The notes beneath the pieces are model-generated. The model worked only from the letters and a program-made list of their open reading frames with translations. It had not been told where the DNA came from and made no database searches. This document shows, piece by piece, positions 9,656 to 20,720 of a DNA stretch of 64,000 nucleotides. Source of the stretch: Polytrichum commune (Eukaryota; Streptophyta; Polytrichopsida; Polytrichales; Polytrichaceae); the NCBI GenBank assembly GCA_950295325.1, contig OX485807.1, positions 8,521,001 to 8,585,000 on the forward strand. Reading direction: 5' to 3'. Positions within the stretch are counted from its first letter, which is position 1. Every line of letters begins with the position of its first letter. Both the position numbers and the translations under genes were made by a program.

Positions 9656-12600
9656 CAATGCTTTGTTTTGCTATGAGAATGAACATCGTATAATGTAGAA
9701 TACAATATTATGACTTCTCCACCTGCCCTCCATGGTTACTTGGATAATATTATGGAACTTGGTGTGGTTGCACTAACTTTATAGTCAAGGTACAATTAAT
9801 GTGGGGCCTAAACCATGGGTCTGCTCCTCGGTCTTCATGAAGATTTTGACTGACACACTGGATATTAGTTGTTATTTTGAAAATGTAGCCACCCACATTA
9901 ATTTTCAAGGAAAACAATTATTGTGGTTTGTGTTGATGTTTTCTACTGAGAATTTAGAGTGGGTTGAAAGTTAGTGTGGACTCTGGATTATTGTTGTGGC
10001 CTGTTATTATAGGATTGTTTTGTGTAAATACATATGAACCGGTTTGTGCTCCTAAAGTATTGGTTGAAAATCAAAATTTTAGGAAATAAATTGAAGCATG
10101 TTTTATGGATTTTCCTATTTTGGGTAAAACTATAAGGAATAACCGAAGCATTTCAAATATTAATCGTTTGACTATAAAGAAGTGAGGATAGCGACCAAGT
10201 TGGCTCAAATTTCTCCCCATTCATTGCATCCAATCTACTTAATGGAATAAGCATGTACAATGTTGCCACGTTTGTGGTATTTAATGTCACTTGATATTTG
10301 GAATTACAAACTAGATAACCAACAATTGGATTGGCAAGTCATCCACCTACTCAAAGTTGGCTATCATGTATAAAGGATCAACTCATGAACAAAGTCCTTA
10401 AATGTATGGATGGTATTGTGTGTGCCATTAGATAAGATAAATCACAACAATATAAGATTATCCTTATGTAATTGGTTATGGACTATATCAAAACCAATGA
10501 AAATAATAGTTTAGGGTTTAGGGTCCCAACTTGGGTTGATTATAGTCATCACCACTCAAGAATTTTGGATGTTATTGTGTTTCCATGGTAGAAAAAAACC
10601 GACAAATTGTGACAAACCCTTAGACGAGCAAATGGGTGATGGACTAGATAACCAACAAGAGGAGTGACAAGCCATTTATCTACTCAAGTTGGCTATTGGT
10701 TATAACCGATTATCTCATGGACGAAATCTAATAATCGTGCATGACCTCATGTCTCCATGGAATAAATGTGACTAGTTATTATGATCATTAATGCTCTTGG
10801 ATGAGCAATTGGTTATATGATGATACAACTATAGGTTTCATCTCTTGCAAGCAAAAGGGCAAGAGGGAATTGTTGCATGTGAATGTACCTCACATCCATT
10901 GAACACAAAAACTTGCTCTCATATTTATTGCTTGTTCATCTCAAATGATTTGGACTACACTAATTTGGGTCTTTGAAGCTAGTTCCAATGTCAAAACATC
11001 TTGAAATAATAACCTTATGCATACTACTTCAAGATTTGTAATGTTAGATGAATGAAAGGTATACTCATATGTGATAATTCCCTCTCGCCCAAACAAAGCA
11101 TTACAACAATTTGATTAGTAAGTGACACTAAACACCATAAACAATGTAGTGGAATGCCGAGGTTTGCCCATCATGGTATAACTCTTTCAATGCGCTTTCA
11201 AATCTCTACACAAACTCGATCACGCTCACACTCTGCATCCGAGCCAATCTTCTCCACTTGAAATCATGCATACCAAATTATGTGGTGCCAATGAGTGCAC
11301 TAAGTGTATGATTTAGTGTGGAATTTCAAAAATTGAGCATGCCACGTTGATTGGAGCAGTATTCCTGACTTGTCTTGTAAGCACCAACCCTCTCTAGTCG
11401 CCACCAAGGGATTGCCAGACAATTAGTGTGGATGGGTAACAAATAAAGCGGGTCACACTAATTTAGATAGTTAGTGTAGTGGAAATTGAGTTTTTGCTGT
11501 GGATTTCCGCCCACTGTATGGTTTAAAAATCTACAAATGTGGGACTTGGGATCAACTACTTTAGTTTGTGGACCATAATCTTGTCTATTGGGTGGTAGCC
11601 TGTGGTAAGAACACACAATTGATTGGAACGTGAAGTGCTATGCTTGAAATCATGTGGTATGATGGGTGGAAACCGTGGTAAGAATGTTCATGATCCAATT
11701 TTCTGGAGTAATCTTCAAGGAATACCCATACAAGAGTTTTTCATTCCAAATTTCCTACAATATTTATGGTAAATATTGTGGGTCATGCTAATAACAAGGA
11801 ATCAATACTAAAAATATGGGGGAGGTGGACGTTATATTTCAACCCACATTATATAACTTTGGAGGTCCAAGAAAAAAATGATGACATCATTTTCAAATCT
11901 TGCTCATTTTTCAAAATAATAAAAATATATTTGTTTGTTTGTTTGTTTAGCTTCTTGTCCTCTTATTAAGGACACCAAGATTGTCTCTTAACAATTAGCC
12001 ATTTGATTGCAATGACCATTCAAAGATGAACTACATATGCCTTCAAGAAACATCTTCATGAACTTGATTTTTGATCTTGGACTTGGAAGTGAGTTCATTG
12101 TCTTTGGATTCTCATTCTCGATTGCTTTCTAATTGGTACCTTACCCATAACTAGAACGAGAACATGGTCAGTGGTTGAAGATTCAAGTGTACCTAGTGTT
12201 GCACACTATTTTCATGCATGATGGTGTATAATAAGGGCCACACTATGGGGACACTAGTGTAGTGAAATACCAAGTGGAGTATTGTAGTTTTGCCATAGGT
12301 TCATGCCTATGCTATATGCTTCTAACTATGCAAATATGGGATTTGGATCTAGTATGTAACTTTGCTTATTTGGATACCAGAGGATGGGCGGAAACTTGCA
12401 CTACCATGTCAAAATTGGCTAATTTTAAAACTACACTACGCAAGGCTATTTAAGGCTACAATTATGTCCAAATGTATCCAAAATTTGTGTGATGTTTTTG
12501 TTACATGTAATACATCTATTATTGGAAGCAACAAAATCTAGATGAATATTTGGATTTTGCCAAAAAGATGAAAGCAAACATCCACAACACCTTAGCGTTC

Positions 12601-13558
12601 CCAACCCACCCAAAAAATAAGTAGCAAGTGGAAATCATTGAAGTCAAAGTTTGGCAACCACGTAGGAAATATTTTCTAGAGCTCATGGCATGTTTGTACC
12701 AGTGACCATGACCACCACTTTCTAGATTCTATTATTGGTTGAGAAATGAGTGGTGGTCCCACTTTGTTTACACAAGGTTGCCAACAATAGAAGTGACCAT
12801 GAATGAGTATGTTTGAAATAGATGAGAAAGAAACATGGAACTTTACATCTACATAAATGAATAATGTGTGGTGATAACCTGGATTATGCAGTGAGACAAC
12901 CCTAATAAATTATATCCCGTGGGATTCTAAGGCAATTTAGCACTTAAAGATTGGAGGATGGAGATAATTCCTTCTAGAATACGAATATAAAAAGAAGACG
13001 CCGGCCATGGATAACATGAAGAAAGGGTGCTTCAACCTTGGGCATTATCTCTACTCACATGCGATCCTTGGGTGGATTCTCTGAGCTAGTTTATGGACCA
13101 TAGTTTATTGCCCCTTTGTCAGTGTTGGTCTCTATGACTATGAAAAATTCATATGTAAGTCCTTACAATGTGTATAAAACCCATAGTATATGGTTAAATG
13201 TTATGTAAATGTATTCATATTTGCCGATACTCCTTTGAAAATGTCTAAAAGTATAAATTATTCAATTCGTAAATGTGGTTCACATCAAATCGAAACCACA
13301 GTTATAAATTGAAGGAACAACCTTGATAACCAGCGGGGATTTGGTGCCAATTTAATACCCACCCGACACACTAAATACCATGAACGGTGTAGTGAACTTA
13401 AATTGAGATGAAACAACCAACTTAAAGAGGTCATGTAGATTATTACTATCACCTCCTTGGTAGGTGTTAGGAAACCAAACCGCTTAAGTACAATGGCCTG
13501 CAACAATTACCTCACACCAAGTAATTAGGATTCGAATTGTCACAAGAGATAAGTTGTT
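9656..13558. other. Long AT-rich stretch, no gene recognised
   Basis: No coding region or RNA gene recognised. Scattered copies of a short motif (ACACTAAAYACNATNAACNRTGTAGTG) occur near 11128 and 13368 and again at 62956, and similar phrases near 11470 and 12255. This suggests old dispersed-repeat DNA. A region at about 12680-12800 has short inverted segments (GACCATGACCACCACT / AGTGGTGGTCC) that could be a MITE remnant. Small open frames (11766, 12262, 13285) look random. Confidence 0.5.
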
Positions 13559-13576
13559 GGGGGGGGGGGGGGGGGG
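13559..13576 (+). repeat. Poly-G tract of 18
   Basis: Uninterrupted run of 18 G directly before dispersed repeat C copy 2. One of about fourteen G or C runs of 8 or more in this window. Confidence 0.95.
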
Positions 13577-13590
13577 ATAAACTCTATGAA

Positions 13591-13750
13591 GAGTTTTGAG
13601 CATAACCGGTCAAGATCTTAGTGTTTTCACGTGCAACCCATTACATGTTATTCGGTAATTTTCAATTCTTTCCTGAAGTCTTGAACGTTCAACCAGTTAA
13701 TTCTCAAACTCAATTGGTTCATGTGTAACTAGCAGCCGGTTCTCCCCAGT
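13591..13750 (+). repeat. Dispersed repeat family C, copy 2
   Basis: Shares GAGCATAACCGGTCAA, CCTGAAGTCTTGAA, TTCTCAAACT and the closing CAGCCGGTTCTCCCC with the copies at 1466-1670 and 18961-19160. Confidence 0.65.
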
Positions 13751-13770
13751 CATCGTGTCAAAGGAGATGA

Positions 13771-14830
13771 GCTGTTTTCGGAGGAGGGGAGATTGTCATT
13801 TCTTGCCTGCAAAGTCTCTTTCCGGGATGGGCTGTCATCCTTACCACCCCCCACTGATTGCAAGGCCCGGGGTCTTCAGCCAATGCAGGTAGGCCCCTAT
13901 CACAATCATATTGTCATGTATTCCCATACAGTTCAACACGAATACAAGCAAATGAGAAGGCGCTGGTGTATATTTTGAACCGATTGCCAAAACACGGACT
14001 GATGATGTGGTTGGTGACATCTGGTGGTCACCTACCCCACCTAATCGTCAATTGGTGTTGGGGCCGGCACTGTGGTGGGTTGGGTTAGTAGCAGTCTTCA
14101 TCGACATACAATATACACCGACGAGTCGACGACTGATCGTGGGTGGTGGTGGTGGTGGTGGTGGTGGTGGTGATGAGGAATTTGGAGATCCGGTGTTGGC
14201 TTCGATGCTCAGCAAGTGGCCCAATTTGAAAGCATGGCGCATCATGAAACGCATTCCCTCTTCAACGTATTCCTGTGTTCCTGCAAGGGCGGGCAGGCAG
14301 GCAGCTCCAACCTCAAAGGAAGGCCTTCAACTTCCTCGTCCCTTATCCAGAACCTCGACGTACTGTCCGGAATGGGATCAGTTTAATGTTCTCCCTCTAA
14401 TCGTCTGACGAAACTTAACTCAGTCCACAGCAGCTGTTTCCCACTCACAGTGCGGCCCCACTGTGCATTTAGTATATTATTTGACACGGGAAACGACACC
14501 TGTTTAAACCTGGTTGAGGCTCGAGAGTCAAATCATGTGGTAGGGTTGGTTCTAACTTGGTGAGAGGTTCAATGGTGGAATTTTAAGATGTAACCGATGG
14601 TAAGAGCGCATCTTGACAGACTTGTTGGATATATAAATGGTATGTGATGTCTTGTTGTTCAAAACAGCAACAACTTGATAAACCCATCAGAAATTCACTT
14701 CTCGTGTCACGTATGTGTGACGTGATTGTCATGTGTTGTATTTCGTACGCTCGTCTCATTAATGTTGGGTCTTGTAGATTATTGGTTAATCTATGCTTAG
14801 TGTCATAAAGTAAGCTCCATGGCAATGGTA
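13771..14830. other. GC-richer orphan segment with (GGT)n, no gene recognised
   Basis: The plus strand has a 133-codon frame (14007-14408) with a ten-glycine run encoded by the (GGT)n microsatellite, followed by DEEFGDPVLASMLSKWP. I recognise no family. It could be a captured gene fragment, since base composition rises above the AT-rich neighbours. 14410-14830 holds nothing recognisable. Confidence 0.3.
14142..14171 (+). repeat. (GGT)n microsatellite
   Basis: Ten perfect GGT units inside the orphan GC-richer segment. Confidence 0.95.
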
Positions 14831-15165
14831 CAAGGGAGATGGATCTTAAATGGCTACTTTTCATGATTAGCCCCACTTCTCCTAGGATATGAAATACATA
14901 ATTAGTACATGATAGTTAGCAAATCCAAATCGAGGTTGTAACCACTTGCCTCTTAATTTTCAAAGCGCATATGAGTAACTTATTCATTATCAGAGTGAAG
15001 ATTATTGTGCTCATTAAATGGCTATATAGATCCCCCCATTCATGTTGACTATTGACTCTATAATGGTTATTATATTTTGAGCACGTAGTCAAATCTTTCT
15101 TAAGCACGTGTTTTTATGACATCCGTTCTTGGAGCCACACCTAATCACATACCACTCAAATATAA
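14831..15165 (+). repeat. Dispersed repeat family I, copy 1
   Basis: Shares long blocks with 15798-16112 and 63110-63447: CACTTCTCCTAGGATATGAA, GTTAGCAAATCCAAAT, a TCATTCATTGTTAT-like block, and near the end CACACCTAATCACATACCACTCAA. No terminal inverted repeat or coding region seen. Copies 1 and 2 are direct repeats with 632 bp between them. Confidence 0.8.
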
Positions 15166-15797
15166 GAAAAATGATTGAATTATGAACATCTACCTAATTG
15201 CCAATTAAAATTTGAGGTGTAATCTCTTCCAACTACCACAATCCGTATCTTAACATGGGGAATTGCAACCTTCTTTTTTTTTGTCAATAGGCGTAAGGCA
15301 TGCGGGGCTTGTGTGGTTACTCTTCTCAATCATACACATGCAATTTCAATGGAATTTGGCAAGGCTTGAAATTAAATGTGCACACCAAAATAGACATGTC
15401 TTATGCTAATATTAACCTATGTGCTCAGAATATAGACTTCAATAGAGATTTGATACTAAACACAATTGGGAGGCTATGCTATCACTTAAAAAAAGTTATG
15501 AGTTTTCACTTTGACTTCTTATAAGCTATGTATCTCAAGTCCGATGTAAACTTTAGAGAATAATATTTGTTATTTGCAATTGTTGCCCAGATGAGTCAAT
15601 TGTCACTCTGATCCAACAGTTGAAATTTTATGTGGACTTGAAAGTGTCCCCAATAGGATCACATACCTTATCCGACACAAAGGATGACGGTGTTAAAGCC
15701 TATGGATTCCTTCTCAATGTGAACTCCAAGCTCACTACAACTAGGACACTTAAGAGATCTAACCCATATGGGTCTTATTTATTTATTTATTTATTTT
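15166..15797. other. Spacer between two direct copies of repeat family I
   Basis: 632 bp of AT-rich DNA without a recognised gene. The 74-codon plus frame at 15300-15524 matches nothing known. Ends in a (TTTA)n tract at about 15775-15796 that touches copy 2. The copy-spacer-copy layout resembles a miniature terminal-repeat element, but copy 3 stands alone and the ends lack TG/CA, so I do not call it one. Confidence 0.4.
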
Positions 15798-16112
15798 TGT
15801 AGCCCACTTCTCCTAGGATATGAAACAAGTGATTAGTACAAGATGGTTAGCAAATCCAAATCAAGGCCACAACCACTTTTGTCATAAAATTTTGGAGCTC
15901 ATGTCAATATCTCATTCATTGTTATCATGTAGAATTTTGTGGTCATTTAATGGTTATACATATCCCCCCCCCCCCGCCCACGCTTCAATTATGTTGACTA
16001 ATGAGCCTAGAATGGTATCGTAATTTAAGCGCATAATCCAATCTCTTTCAAACACATTTTTTGTTTGTATCCATTCTTGAAACCACACCTAACCACATAC
16101 CACTCAATTCTA
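15798..16112 (+). repeat. Dispersed repeat family I, copy 2
   Basis: Begins CCCACTTCTCCTAGGATATG. Contains a C12 run at 15964-15975 exactly where copy 1 has CCCCCC and copy 3 has CCC. Ends near CACATACCACTCAATTCTAA. Confidence 0.8.
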
Positions 16113-16187
16113 AGTCTTAGCAATGAAGTCGTAACCCTCTTGTGAACTCCTTGGAATGCCCCTAAACACCTCAACGTTTAAGTCTTA

Positions 16188-16737
16188 GGTGTTGTTTACA
16201 CCATGGACCATGAAGTCATCCCAAGGCCATGTAAACTATGTGATTGGTTGTTAAACTCATCCCGAGACCACTTCAATTTACACCAAGGACAAAATATCAA
16301 AGTGACCATGGAGTATGAGGTCCCCAAAAGACATATTTTAACGCCTACATTAGCCATTGACACGGTCCAACAAGTTTCTTTGGGGGGGGGGAGACAAAAG
16401 AGGTGCTCTAATAGAAAAAGGCATGGGCCCATGATAGAGAAATGATGTTATTATAAATTTTGAATGAAATGTATTTTGAAGAAGAGAAGATGAAAAGAAG
16501 ACAAGACAAGAGAGTTGTCAAACTTGATTTTTTTTTTCAACACTGTCCTTTTTGGACATATATTGAAAAAAATCAGCACATTCACTTTTGCTGCATGGTC
16601 ATTTCTATTGATCCACATTCGATTTACACCTAGTGAAGGGCCCAAAGGCTTTGTAAACTGATTTTTTAAGAAATCGGACCATGGAAAAAGGCCATCTTCC
16701 ATGATCCAATTTCATGGTCCATGGTGTAAACCGGCCC
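16188..16737. mobile_element. Tourist-like MITE family B, copy 1 (550 bp)
   Basis: Left end TTA then GGTGTTGTTTACACCATGGA; right end CCATGGTGTAAACCGGCCC then TTG. The termini are inverted over about 25 bases. The interior matches copy 2 (25768-26283) closely, for example AAAAAATCAGCAC and CACCTAGTGAAGGGCCCA. Target duplication TTA/TTG is imperfect. A G10 run at 16382-16391 sits where copy 2 has a mixed G-rich segment. No coding region. Confidence 0.75.
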
Positions 16738-17657
16738 TTGTACTAAATTGAGTTCTGTGATATGCTTGTATTCCAGTTTGACATCATATGTACCTGATTT
16801 GAATTTAATTTCCTGAGCGTTTTCCAGACCCATATTTTGAAGGATATTGGCACTAGCTTTAGGTCCAACAACAACCAGCAGTGGTGGGGGAGGAAATAGG
16901 CAGGCGATGGCCTACTTCGATGCACCACCGTCAGTTTTCTATCATCATAGACTCTGGATTTTTGGGTTTCAGAAACTTGAGCAGGCTATGAAAATAGGAT
17001 AGGGTTTTCAACAACACCGTGATTGCTGGACTGTCAATGAGCTTGCGCCTCAAAGCTCGTCTCGAGGACCCCAAAAAACCATTTTATTGGAGATATAAAG
17101 TGACTAAGACAATTATTTACCTCTTTGACTACCTATTGGCACGGACTTTGTGTCTTCTCTGTTTGCTTGTCCTTATAATTTGATTTCTACATCCTCAAGG
17201 AAGTTGTCAAGGCCATCAATCGGTCCATTCAATCTTTGAGACTACAGTAAGTAAGCTTTTTGCACAGTGGTGGTCTGGTCCTTTGGGCACCCACACCTGC
17301 TGTGCTCAGCTTCTTCCAGCGCTCCCACATGGACTATATATACAAAGAGTTACTGTAGTGGCATAAAATACCCATTGACACTAAATATCATATTTAGTGT
17401 TAGCCGACTCAAGATTACATTGGTAGATTTCATGTTAAACAATTTCACACATAGTTTACTATGCTTTGAGCTGTGGATAAGCCCGATGTGCTGAGATTAC
17501 TAGATTGTTCCCTTGTCAACCTATACCTACACGACACACTACGAGGTTCACATATGATTATTGTTGTTTCTATTGTTGTTAGGAGGTAGATCCTAGGTGT
17601 CCAAATGTTTTGGTGTGATTGATTCTGATGTGTAGACTTATCTTTTAGTGGCAAAGG
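16738..17657. other. Stretch without a recognised gene; contains a perfect palindrome
   Basis: No coding region recognised. At 17378-17400 lies a perfect palindrome with 11-bp arms (ACACTAAATAT, one C, then its complement). Related CACTAAA...TTTAGTG phrases occur at about 60441-60463. Confidence 0.5.
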
Positions 17658-18010
17658 CCAATGTTGGACCAATGTATAGGTGAATGCATGGTATCAAAGA
17701 ACCATCAAAGAACCTATGGGTATCAAATTTGTAATATCAATAAAGTATTGATATTTGGTAGGTATGTCAAGGTGAAAGAATCTCTTTATACCCATGTTAT
17801 CATTTGTGTTAATACTAATCCAAATCATATACGACACCAAGGTGATTTTACCTAGGTATGAAAGTCCTTGCATGATATATAGAACCAAATGGTGTTAAAA
17901 ACAAAAATACCGTCAAATATCCATACCCTACTAAGTATCAAAATAGTGCAAAATCCTCATTATAGTCGCCTAAATGATAGCAAAAAAAGACAATACCAAT
18001 CCAACATTGG
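17658..18010 (+). mobile_element. MITE family D, copy 1 (353 bp)
   Basis: Starts CCAATGTTGGACC and ends TCCAACATTGG, so the termini are inverted over about 12 bases. Aligns along its whole length with the reverse complement of 44064-44458, including TGATTTTACCTAGGTATGAA. Flanks CAAAGG and TAAAGA may be a decayed 6-bp target duplication. It sits directly against the LINE tail at 18011, so it probably inserted in that LINE. Confidence 0.7.
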
Positions 18011-18621
18011 TAAAGACATACATGCAATGCTATGTGATTCTTGCATTAAAATGGCTAAGAGAGCATGGGATTTCTCCACTAGGATCATCAATAAAATGAA
18101 AGAATGCTCCAATCAAATGGGACCACGGAAAGTGCTTGATTGGTAACACGGAAATTTTGGGAAGAAATTTTCCTACTCCCTTAGCAAGGTTTGCAATATA
18201 TGGTTGCTACTCAAAGGTATCACACTTTGGACTATCTGGATTGAAAACAAAGTGAAAGGTAACATTTGACAAAGTCTCCTAGACTAGGCGAGAATTGCAT
18301 GGGATAAAGCACTTAAGTAGTCCAAGAAGGAAAGCACATGTAACGATGTTCTCGCCAAATTTGACATGGTGTTGGGAGGTAACTAGTTCATCTACCATAG
18401 ACCAAATGGAAGAAAAAACATTTGGCATATTAGAACGCCTAAAGTTGGCTTAGTTACAAATGCTTAGCATTTTACTCATCTCAGGGATTTGTGGTTCTAC
18501 TGTGTGGCCACCCAAGAGAGTTCCCTCCCTCTCTTTTTTTAGGTCCGGGTGTGGCCTTGTATGTTTTATTCTGGCAGTGGAATAAAGTGTTGTTTCACTT
18601 GTCTCAAAAAAAAGAAAAAAA
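18011..18621 (+). mobile_element. L1-type LINE 3' end fragment with A-rich tail
   Basis: The plus-strand reading at 18050-18260 gives CIKMAKRAWDF and GITLWTIWIE. The latter also occurs in the larger LINE at 28476-28505, placing this at the C-terminal end of ORF2. It is followed by about 250 bp of 3' UTR and an A-rich tail at 18606-18621. The 5' side is truncated at or under the MITE at 17658-18010. Internal stops are present, so it is dead. Confidence 0.7.
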
Positions 18622-18960
18622 GGAGGAGGAAATACTCTTGCCTGGTTGTTTATGTTTCAAACAAGCTTAAGATAGTGCAGTATGCTACATTGGAAACTAG
18701 AAATATCCTTCAAACATGTTGATCTGTCACAGCATGTGGACTTCAGCTTACCAAAAATAACACTCAGAAGTACCAATAAAATACTTCACAACCAAAATCA
18801 TGGCAATTATCAGAGTATTTATATGTGTTTCATTCTTCATCAACACCGAGGGTTCTGACGAGAACCTCAATTTGCACACAGTGTGGTTGCGAAAAGGATC
18901 ATGTCAGCAATGCTCACCTACAGTACCTCTTCCTTGAGTATTACACCAGTGTTCGGGGAA

Positions 18961-19160
18961 ATTTTTGAGCATAATCGGTCAAAACCCTAGTGTTTCCAAG
19001 TCCAACTGGGTACATGTTGTGATCTTTCAGCCTTTCTTCATTAATTTGAGCATATTCTACAGATTCCTCTTAAATGATCGATACTTTTCCTAAAGTCTTG
19101 AACTTTAACCAGTTAGTTCTCAAACTTGGCGGCTTAGTTTTTAACTAAGGTAGGAGCACC
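18961..19160 (+). repeat. Dispersed repeat family C, copy 3
   Basis: Shares TTTTGAGCATAATCGGTCAA, CCTAAAGTCTTGAAC and AGTTCTCAAACT with the copies at 1466 and 13591. Ends GGTAGGAGCACCC followed by TAA; the inverted form TTAGGGCGCTCCTAC occurs at about 21097. Confidence 0.65.
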
Positions 19161-19222
19161 CTAAACCGAAACAGCCCCTTAAAGCATGACCTAGAGTGCC
19201 CCAGTCGCAGTACAAAGCCTTA

Positions 19223-19719
19223 GGCCACTACACACACGAGACTGAGTGCCCGTGACCATTACACTTCAAGCACTCTCATTGGTGGAAAAGGCGGAGCTGG
19301 TGCAAGTTCGCTTCACACTACGCTTGAGGGACCAACGGAGCATGTGAATGCAAGATGGATGTAAAGTCTACATGAATTCCTACACAGTATCAAATGGATC
19401 GTGTTTCATGGTCACTTGGATTATTTTCAAAAACCATCTCTTGGAGGTAGGCTTAACACAAAACCGGGAGACCATGCATTCCGAACGCTCACCACCGTTG
19501 ATTCATTCTATTTTATCATGTGTGAGGACCCGCATGAATAGAAATGCATTGAAATAGTATTTGGTTGAGGGCCCGGTCACATACGACTTCACACTACACT
19601 TGAAGGTCCGTGACCACACTACATGATTTTGGAGGTGTGTTGGGACTGCCTTTGAACACTTTCTTTTGGGCTCTCACAATTTCATGGTCACGGCTCTTGG
19701 CTCGTGTGTGAAGTGGCCC
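19223..19719. mobile_element. Tourist-like MITE family A, copy 1 (497 bp)
   Basis: Left flank TTA (19220-19222) and right flank TAA (19720-19722). Left terminus GGCCACTACACACACGAG; right terminus reversed GGGCCACTTCACACACGAG. The subterminal CGTGACCAT block also occurs on both sides. Aligns with copy 2 (24175-24769) at both ends and in the interior (CTCTCATTGGT, AAAAGG, TTCACACTA). No coding region. Confidence 0.8.
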
Positions 19720-19722
19720 TAA

Positions 19723-20720
19723 CCCATTGTCGCGAGTGTTTTTTTTAGTAACGAATCTCTTGTACATGGAGCAACTTCTGTATCTGAAGCAGTGGGACCT
19801 CGAGGAGGGCGGTGCACCAGCTCAACTTGACTGCCCCTGTATTCAAATCCTGCACAACCCTAAAACCTACACCATAACCAGACCAATATGTGATCCGAAA
19901 CCCCAAATGTGGTCTCCAACTCTGCGAGCATGAATAGAGATCGGAGTTGGAAGGCTGACCAAGGTGTCCCCCAAGTGTAATTTGAAATTTCCTGGAATGA
20001 AGTTGCTGAGATCGCGATGTTCTTCGGGAAATCCGGAGAGAAGAGGAACTTGCCAGAACCCTAATCGATGACGGGGGGATCTTCATTATTCATGAACTTC
20101 CGAGGCCTTCCCGGTTAATGCTCGACCAGCAGTTCACATAGTTCAGACAAACATGTTACTACATCATAAAACAATACTACCAATCTAGTCCTTTGACAAC
20201 AATTCTAGCAAATAAGGCATGAGGAATAGATATTGCGGAATCCCGCATCATCAACTAGGGTGAAATAAGGACGAAGACTACTACAATTCACCCCTGCGCC
20301 GAGTTTCTGAAGTGCAAGCTGGGATCATCCGGAACCTGCAAGAGATTCATGTCAAGCTGGTAACCCTGGATAGTATATACCAACCTTCTACAAATTGAGA
20401 CAAGAGGCACCAAACTGAATGAGTGAAACTCCATACCCAGCCCACAATCAATTGAGAGCAATACGAAGTTCGCTGCAGGCAAAAAGCAAGCAAACGGTGA
20501 TCCATCCATACCTCCGAGCAGACAAGTTCTTTGCTCTAGTGTATCTTCAAGATCTTGAGCAATTTTTTCAATGCTGCAACCAGCAGTTGCCTTATAATAA
20601 TCTCAACCTCGTCAAGGCTTCTCCTTCAATTTTGCTGAGGCCTATTCTGTTCCACAGAGCAGGGAGAAGTCTCAGAGATGAGAAGGTAGCCATTGTTAGA
20701 TCTCTGTGATGGGCACCTGT
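19723..20720 (-). other. Gene-like fragment, minus strand, not recognised
   Basis: Less repetitive and richer in coding-like composition than its flanks. On the minus strand, 20600-20510 reads AGCSIEKIAQDLEDTLEQ, followed by a donor-like GGAG/GTATGG at about 20513. An acceptor (TCTCTTGCAG) at about 20337 leads to VPDDPSLHFRNSAQG and a stop at 20288. The two pieces do not share a phase that keeps both readings open. 20086-19745 is a further open minus frame of 113 codons. Likely a decayed or partial host gene; I cannot name it. Confidence 0.3.

Noticed and set aside
15166-15797. Miniature LTR-type element bounded by the family I copies
   Set aside because: No TG/CA ends, no primer-site-like sequence seen, and a single copy elsewhere has no partner.
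20510-20600. Clp protease-like C-terminal helix in AGCSIEKIAQDLEDTLEQ
   Set aside because: The resemblance is short, the usual following residues are absent, and no catalytic region is nearby.
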